From assembly GCA_017883355.1 (NCBI GenBank), contig JADGNS010000210.1, forward strand, positions 1 to 7,382: a DNA stretch of 7,382 bases, in the 5' to 3' direction. Made by a program: the position numbers and the translations under genes. Origin of the DNA: Candidatus Solibacter sp. (GTDB taxonomy: Bacteria > Acidobacteriota > Terriglobia > Bryobacterales > Bryobacteraceae). The notes under the pieces are model-generated. The model had not been told where the DNA came from. It did not search any database and saw nothing but the letters and a program-made list of their open reading frames with translations. Of this stretch, positions 1 through 4,168 are shown in pieces. Within the stretch, counting starts at the first letter, position 1. Each line of letters starts with the position of its first letter.

Positions 1-729
1 CGCGCGGTGATAGCGGCGATCGAATTTCAATACGTTGACAAATACTCCCAGCAGCACGTGCAAGACGTAGTAGAGAGACTTGAGGGCCGTGATGGATGAG
101 CGGCCGGTGGTGCGCGGGCGCATCTTGCAGGACACCTCTTCGAAACGAAAACGGCGGCGCTGCAAAACCACCAGGGCTTCAATCTCCGGGTATTCCAGCG
201 GGAAACTTTGCCGGAACACGTTCAACGCGAGCCGGTTGACCCCGACGAAGCCGGACGTGGGATCGTGCACCTCCTTGCCCAGCACCGGCCGCAGCACCAG
301 GCGAAAAAAGCGGATCCCGAGCGAGCGGACCGTGCCCGTCCTCGAACCGTTCTCGTCCACGAAGCGCGAGCCAATCACCATTTCGCAGCCCGTGGTCTTG
401 AGTTTCTCGAAGATGCGGGGAATATCGCTGGGGTTGTGCTGCCCATCGCCATCCACCCGGATCACGTAGTGGTACCCGAGTTCCCAGGCCAGCCTGTACC
501 CCGCCTGCACGCAGCCGCCCAGACCGAGATGGTGGGGCATGGGCAACACCTCGGCGCCGGCCTCGCGAGCCACCGCAATCGTGCTGTCCGAGGAGCAGTC
601 GTCGATCACCAGCACCGGAACTCCAGGAACGTGCTGGTGGATTTCGCGGACCACGCCGCCAATCGCCGCCTCCTCGTTGAGGGCGGGTACGATGACCAGC
701 AGGGAGTCGGGTGTGCCGTGCGGGTTCAC
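1..729 (-). CDS. Family 2 glycosyltransferase, dolichol-phosphate-mannose-synthase-like (3' end cut by window)
   Basis: Likely transfers a sugar from a nucleotide-sugar donor to a lipid carrier or growing glycan at the cytoplasmic face of the inner membrane. The 243 visible residues show the GT-A order of the DPM/DPG-synthase-like branch: VPALNEE at 14-20, VIDDCSSDST at 41-50, a Gly-rich LGLGG at 68-72, the metal-binding DGD of RVDGDGQH (D93, D95), GSRF at 120-123, DPTSGF at 156-161, PLEYPE at 177-182, and RPRTTGRSSI at 204-213. The hydrophobic stretch at about 219-236 may be membrane-associated. Family members are often near 250 residues, so the gene is probably almost complete; no stop occurs before position 1. 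I chose the GTG start at 729 because it overlaps the preceding stop as GTGA, has an upstream AGAAGGA, and leaves a normal family N-terminus. The 4-nt overlap implies translational coupling to the upstream glycosyltransferase. The donor and acceptor cannot be read from sequence. Confidence 0.93.
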   Translation of the reverse strand, partial: MNPHGTPDSLLVIVPALNEEAAIGGVVREIHQHVPGVPVLVIDDCSSDSTIAVAREAGAEVLPMPHHLGLGGCVQAGYRLAWELGYHYVIRVDGDGQHNPSDIPRIFEKLKTTGCEMVIGSRFVDENGSRTGTVRSLGIRFFRLVLRPVLGKEVHDPTSGFVGVNRLALNVFRQSFPLEYPEIEALVVLQRRRFRFEEVSCKMRPRTTGRSSITALKSLYYVLHVLLGVFVNVLKFDRRYHRA

Positions 730-1736
730 AGCGCAGCCATCCTTCTGGCGCCGATGGCGTGACTGCGCAGCAGATGCCGGAAGACGGCGGGGGTGATGCG
801 GGCACGTGCGCGGATCTCACGCCGCTGCCGCCACAGGCGGCCCAGGTTGCCCAGCAGGGCGGCGTGCGCGCGCACCACGTACCACAGCATCCGCGGCCCG
901 GCGTTGCCCTCGGCGCGGAATCGCGCGGCGCTTCCCTTGCCCTTCAAAATGTACCAGGCGTGCCACAAATATCGCGCGAAGGCGACGAACGGAGCGGCCA
1001 GCAGCATGCGCCCCGGGAAGTTCTTGACCAGCACGAACAGGCGGTTGCGTTCCACCAGGTAAGCCTTCAGCGGCGAGGCGCGCCCCGCGGAATGCGAGTA
1101 ATGGTGCTCCACCACGGCCTGGGGAACATACAGACACTTCCAACCGGCCCAGCGGGCTCGCAGGCCGAGATCGGTATCTTCACAGTAGAGGAAGAAATCG
1201 TCGTCGAAGCCACCGATGTCTTCCAGCATACTGCGCCGGTAAAGGGCCGACGAGCCACTGGCCAGCAGGACTTCTTCCAGCACCGGAAAATCGTCCGGCA
1301 GGCGCCCGTGCCCCCGCTGCTTGCTGCTGCCGTCGCGCCCCACCAGCATGCCGGCGGAATCCAGTCGGGGTTCACCAAAAAGGCGCACCTGCGAAGCGCA
1401 CATGCCGGCGTCGGGACGGGCTTCCAGTGCGGAGACCAGCGCGCCCAGCCAGTCCGCATGCGCCACGGCATCGTCATTGAGCGTGGCCACAAAGAGGGAC
1501 GTGGAGGCGCGAAGCCCCTGGTTGATGGCCGCGCCGAAGCCGGCATTGCGCGTATTCTCAATCACGCGCGCGCCCGGCGCCGTCCCGTTCCGGCGTACCA
1601 GGCCGTGGCCGCTATTGTCGACGATCACCACTTCGAGATCTGGCCTCGTCTGCCGGGAGAGAGATTGCACGCACTCCAGTAGCCTCGAATCCGCAGCGAG
1701 GGTGGGTATTACCACCGTTACGAGGAAGTCTGGCAA
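726..1736 (-). CDS. Family 2 glycosyltransferase, rhamnosyltransferase (WbbL)-like
   Basis: A complete 336-residue GT-A glycosyltransferase of the COG1216 (WbbL/RfbF-like) type, which in known members adds rhamnose or a related sugar to O-antigen, capsule or other cell-wall glycans. Visible motifs: VVIPTL at 8-13, VVIVDNSG at 36-43, NAGFGAAIN at 64-72, the metal-binding LNDDA at 86-90, GSSALYRR at 161-168, and the family block GGFDDDFFLYCEDTDL at 175-190, where E186/D187 sit at the usual catalytic-base position, followed by WAGW and VEHHYSHSAG. The C-terminal part (about 245-336) has hydrophobic patches among many Arg residues and may lie on the membrane. The start is TTG at 1736: an in-frame TAG lies 9 nt upstream, so no longer start exists. 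A GTG at codon 8 is the main alternative. No strong ribosome binding site is seen. It is the first gene after a 113-base gap and overlaps the next glycosyltransferase by 4 nt. Actual sugar specificity is unknown. Confidence 0.92.
   Translation of the reverse strand: MPDFLVTVVIPTLAADSRLLECVQSLSRQTRPDLEVVIVDNSGHGLVRRNGTAPGARVIENTRNAGFGAAINQGLRASTSLFVATLNDDAVAHADWLGALVSALEARPDAGMCASQVRLFGEPRLDSAGMLVGRDGSSKQRGHGRLPDDFPVLEEVLLASGSSALYRRSMLEDIGGFDDDFFLYCEDTDLGLRARWAGWKCLYVPQAVVEHHYSHSAGRASPLKAYLVERNRLFVLVKNFPGRMLLAAPFVAFARYLWHAWYILKGKGSAARFRAEGNAGPRMLWYVVRAHAALLGNLGRLWRQRREIRARARITPAVFRHLLRSHAIGARRMAAL
740..746 (-). promoter_or_regulatory. Ribosome binding site for the GTG-started glycosyltransferase
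   Basis: The minus strand reads AGAAGGA here, inside the last codons of the upstream glycosyltransferase, 10 nt before the GTG at 729. The spacing is slightly long. The site supports the GTG start over any internal ATG; the first in-frame ATG lies at residue 64, well inside the GT-A fold. Confidence 0.5.
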
Positions 1737-1782
1737 TTCTTGATTCTACCCCGTGGCGCCGGTTGCAGGTGGCGACCGGGCC

Positions 1783-1811
1783 CCAATCCGAGCCGCACCA
1801 ATCCGAGCCGC
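1783..1811. repeat. Two tandem copies of a 14-bp unit in the gap upstream of the glycosyltransferase pair
   Basis: Plus strand CCAATCCGAGCCGC occurs at 1783-1796 and again at 1798-1811, identical, with a 15-base period. It lies in the 113-base gap (1737-1849) between the response-regulator stop and the glycosyltransferase TTG, with its near edge 46 nt upstream of that TTG. Tandem half-sites at this distance could bind a regulator such as a winged-helix dimer, but they could also be slippage. The rest of the gap holds a TAGAAT hexamer (minus strand, 1743-1748) without a matching -35 box, and no convincing intrinsic terminator. Confidence 0.6.
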
Positions 1812-1849
1812 GACCGTTAGGGAGCGTTTCCCGGCCGCGCCCTTGGCAT

Positions 1850-2536
1850 CTATCCCGCGAAGCGGTACCCTACCCAGGGCTCCGTGAGGATATATTTGGG
1901 CTTGCCTGGATTGGCCTCGATCTTCTTCCGCAGTTGGTTGATGAAGACGCGCAGGTATTCGGGCTCGTCGCCGTAGTCGGGGCCCCACACCGCCTGCAGG
2001 AGTTCGCGATGGGTCACGGGACGGCCGGTGTGCGCCACCAGGTAGCGCAAGGTGTCGAACTCCTTCGGCGTCAGGCGCACGTCCTTGCCGTTGGCATGTA
2101 CTTTGCGTGTGTCGAAATCGATCTCCAGGTCCGCCGCGGTGTAGCCGTGCGGACCGCCTTCCGCCGAGGACGGCGAGCGACGCATCGCGGCGCGAATCCG
2201 CGCCAGCAGTTCCTCGATGCCGAATGGCTTGGTGACGTAATCGTCGGCGCCGGCATCGAGCGCGGCCACTTTGTCCTTCTCGGTATTGCGCACCGAAAGG
2301 ATGATCACCGGAATGTCCGAGCCGGAGCGGATGGACCGGCAGGTTTCGAGGCCCCCGATGCCGGGCATGTTCATATCCAGCAGCACCAGGGCGGGCATTT
2401 CCTGGGGAAACTTTTCCAGCGCGTCCTCCCCGGTGCGCGCTTCCACCACCTCGTAGCCATGCCCCACCAGCGTCGCCTTCATCACACGGCGGATCTGCGG
2501 ATCGTCGTCCACTACCAGGATCTTGCCTGCGCTCAA
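1850..2536 (-). CDS. kdpE: KdpE-like response regulator (OmpR/PhoB family)
   Basis: A 228-residue cytoplasmic DNA-binding response regulator. The receiver domain (about 4-120) carries the full phosphorylation site: acidic pocket D10-D12, phospho-acceptor D54 in LLDMNMPG, switch S81, and K103 in TKPF. A winged-helix OmpR/PhoB output domain follows (about 132-227), with LTPKEFDTLRYL, and ends in the TEPWVGYRF pattern typical of KdpE. The length matches KdpE (about 225-230). The start is TTG at 2536: it overlaps the kinase stop as TTGA, has GGAGG 6 nt upstream, and leaves the standard N-terminus. A frame open further upstream to 2608 only overlaps kinase coding sequence. In E. coli, KdpE activates kdpFABC under potassium limitation, but no kdp pump gene is present here and the partner kinase is short, so the regulon may differ. 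The symbol reflects family membership, not proven function. Confidence 0.93.
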   Translation of the reverse strand: MSAGKILVVDDDPQIRRVMKATLVGHGYEVVEARTGEDALEKFPQEMPALVLLDMNMPGIGGLETCRSIRSGSDIPVIILSVRNTEKDKVAALDAGADDYVTKPFGIEELLARIRAAMRRSPSSAEGGPHGYTAADLEIDFDTRKVHANGKDVRLTPKEFDTLRYLVAHTGRPVTHRELLQAVWGPDYGDEPEYLRVFINQLRKKIEANPGKPKYILTEPWVGYRFAG

Positions 2537-3969
2537 GTCGTTCCTCCCCGGGCCGCCGGCAGCGAAAAGTAAAAAGCCGAGCCTTGCCCCGGTTCGCTCT
2601 CCACCCAAATCTTCTCGCCGTGCGCTTCCACAATCCCCTTTGCGATCGCCAGTCCCATGCCGGTACCCTTGGTCTCGAAACGGTAGCGGCGGCCGCGGAA
2701 GAACTTGTCGAAGATGCGCGCGCGCTCGTCCTCGTCGATGCCGGCGCCTCGGTCGGCAACTCCGATCACGATCTTCTCACCTTTGCGCACCGCGGAAATG
2801 GTGAGTGGAGAGGCTTCGGGCGAATACTTGAACGCGTTCTCCACCAATTGCTTCACCACCTGCTGCACCAGTTCGGGGTCGCACTCCGCGCGCGGCAGGT
2901 CTGGCGCCACCAGGACCGTGACCGGCCGCGCCCTGCGTACGCCGGAGAGTTCCCCCAACGCGGTCTCGAGCAGTTCCGCCGCGGTCACCGCGCGCTTGTC
3001 GAGGTGCAGTTTGCCGGCCTCGACGCGCGCCATGGCGATGACTTCGGCCGCCAACTGGTTCAAGCGGTCGGCTTCCTCGTTGATGATGGTGAGCAACTCG
3101 CGATCGGCTCCGGCCGCCGCGCCCAGCAGGCTCGTGACCGCTGCTTTAATCGAAGTCAGCGGCGTTTTGATATCGTGCGCCAGGGAATCCAGCAGCGCCG
3201 ATTTCAGTACCTCACTCTGGCGCGCGGCTTCGGCGTGGCTGGCGTCTTCGATGGCCCGCGCCTTCTCAACGGAGATGGCGATCAGGTTCACGATGGCCCG
3301 CAGGCTCTGGTCGGAGGGCAACGGGCCGAGCAGCGCCATGGCTCCCAACGGATGTCCGCCCAGGCGGACCGGCGCCGTGGCCAGCGAGCGGCCGGCGTTC
3401 ACTGAGAGTTCCTCGACTTCGGCGGCGGCGAGGAGATCGTGGTCGGTAACCGGGTTGCTCTCCGGTCCCGACCGGAAGAACTCCTCGCCCGGACGGTAGT
3501 AGAAGGCCGCCGCTTCACACCCGAACACCTGCACCACGCGCTGTACGAACTCCCGGATGGTGCGCCGCGCGTTGCCGCTGAGCATCATGGCCTGCACCAG
3601 TTCGTAGAGCCGTTCGATCTCCAGGCGCCGCGCCTCGGCCTCCGCCGCACGCCGCCGGACTCGTTCGGCGAGCTGGCTCGCGGTCACCGCCGTCACCAGG
3701 AACGCCGCCAGTGCCACATAATTCTGGGGATCGTCGATGCTGAAGGTGCCGATCGGCTCCAGGAAGTAGTAGTTCAGCCCGAGCACCGCAACAATCGACG
3801 CCACGGTGGCCTCGGCCAGCCCCCAGCGCGCCGAGACACCGAGAACAACCAGTAGCAGCGAGAGCGCCACCGTCGTGTTGTTCACCGACAGCACCAGGCG
3901 GTACAGCGCCAGCGTCCCGGCCACTGCCAGGACGGAGGCGAGGAAGCGCGAGAGTTTTACGCGTGGCAT
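2533..3969 (-). CDS. KdpD-like sensor histidine kinase with DUF4118 sensor, lacking the KdpD/Usp N-terminal half
   Basis: A 478-residue inner-membrane histidine kinase that should phosphorylate the adjacent regulator. The N-terminus carries four predicted membrane segments (about 8-27, 33-47, 51-69, 83-98), including the KdpD-type stretch LNYYFLEPIGTFSIDDPQNY at 65-84 (DUF4118). A basic helix (101-120) leads to a GAF-like domain (about 120-236). The HisKA helix has H265 in LAHDIKTPLTSI, and the ATPase domain has the N box ENAFKYSP (N378), G1 DRGAGI (406-411), F box IFDKFF (419-424) and G2 GTGMGLAIAKGI (435-446). All catalytic boxes look intact. E. coli KdpD is about 890 residues and has an N-terminal KdpD domain plus a Usp domain; both are absent here. 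The ATG at 3969 has no purine-rich ribosome binding site (upstream is CCGGCCTTCCC); longer in-frame starts would run through the intergenic repeat and into antisense glnE and are rejected. It overlaps the regulator by 4 nt. The signal sensed is unknown. Confidence 0.93.
   Translation of the reverse strand: MPRVKLSRFLASVLAVAGTLALYRLVLSVNNTTVALSLLLVVLGVSARWGLAEATVASIVAVLGLNYYFLEPIGTFSIDDPQNYVALAAFLVTAVTASQLAERVRRRAAEAEARRLEIERLYELVQAMMLSGNARRTIREFVQRVVQVFGCEAAAFYYRPGEEFFRSGPESNPVTDHDLLAAAEVEELSVNAGRSLATAPVRLGGHPLGAMALLGPLPSDQSLRAIVNLIAISVEKARAIEDASHAEAARQSEVLKSALLDSLAHDIKTPLTSIKAAVTSLLGAAAGADRELLTIINEEADRLNQLAAEVIAMARVEAGKLHLDKRAVTAAELLETALGELSGVRRARPVTVLVAPDLPRAECDPELVQQVVKQLVENAFKYSPEASPLTISAVRKGEKIVIGVADRGAGIDEDERARIFDKFFRGRRYRFETKGTGMGLAIAKGIVEAHGEKIWVESEPGQGSAFYFSLPAARGGTT
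2543..2547 (-). promoter_or_regulatory. Strong ribosome binding site fixing the TTG start of the response regulator
   Basis: The minus strand reads GGAGG, within GGGGAGGA (2542-2549), 6 nt before the TTG at 2536. It lies in the last codons of the kinase gene (Arg-Gly-Gly-Thr-Thr-stop). This placement supports termination-coupled translation of kinase and regulator. Confidence 0.8.
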
Positions 3970-3992
3970 GGGAAGGCCGGAAAGAACGGAAA

Positions 3993-4167
3993 GACGGATT
4001 CCCCGCAGAGACGCGGAGGCGCAGAGATAAGCGCAGAGAACGCGAATGAGATTGGGATCCGAAGGAGCGAGCGACTGGGGCAACGACGGACCAAGAGGAC
4101 CGTCCGACGTTTCAGTGTCATCTCTGCGCTTATCTCTGCGTCTCTGCGTCTCTGCGGGGAATCCATC
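3993..4167. repeat. Intergenic inverted repeat with 47-bp arms and nested inner hairpin (CGCAGAGA-type element)
   Basis: The arms at 3993-4039 and 4121-4167 are reverse complements with three mismatches (3995/4165, 4015/4145, 4019/4141), separated by 81 bases. The right arm contains four TCTCTGCG octamers (4121-4128, then 4133-4156 as three in tandem), so each arm is itself a short periodic repeat. The spacer has an inner inverted repeat, 4083-4091 against 4102-4110, with 8 of 9 pairs. The element starts one base after the glnE stop and ends 23 bases before the kinase ATG, filling the gap. In mRNA from the minus strand it would fold into a very long stem, which may protect the glnE 3' end, reduce read-through or limit ribosome access. 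There is no T-run beyond the stem, so it is not a classical intrinsic terminator. No clear target-site duplication is seen. I recall similar CGCAGAGACGCAGAG motifs as dispersed intergenic repeats in several phyla; their mobility is unproven. Confidence 0.9.
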
Positions 4168-4168
4168 A

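Noticed and set aside
711..1682. A 323-codon plus-strand open frame opposite the WbbL-like glycosyltransferase
   Set aside because: The minus strand carries a complete GT-A signature set; the plus frame has no family features.
1743..1748. TAGAAT hexamer on the minus strand as the -10 box of a promoter for the glycosyltransferases
   Set aside because: No acceptable -35 hexamer lies 16-18 bases upstream, and transcription would start nearly at the TTG codon; one hexamer is not enough in this sequence.
1746..2759. A 337-codon minus-strand frame overlapping the regulator and the kinase end
   Set aside because: It is in a different frame from both KdpE-like and kinase coding sequences, which show all expected catalytic residues; its translation is Arg/Gly/Pro-rich and featureless.
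3993..4167. A CRISPR array or Rho-independent terminator as the explanation for the repeated octamers
   Set aside because: There are no unique spacers of constant length between repeats, and no T-rich run follows the stem in the direction of transcription.
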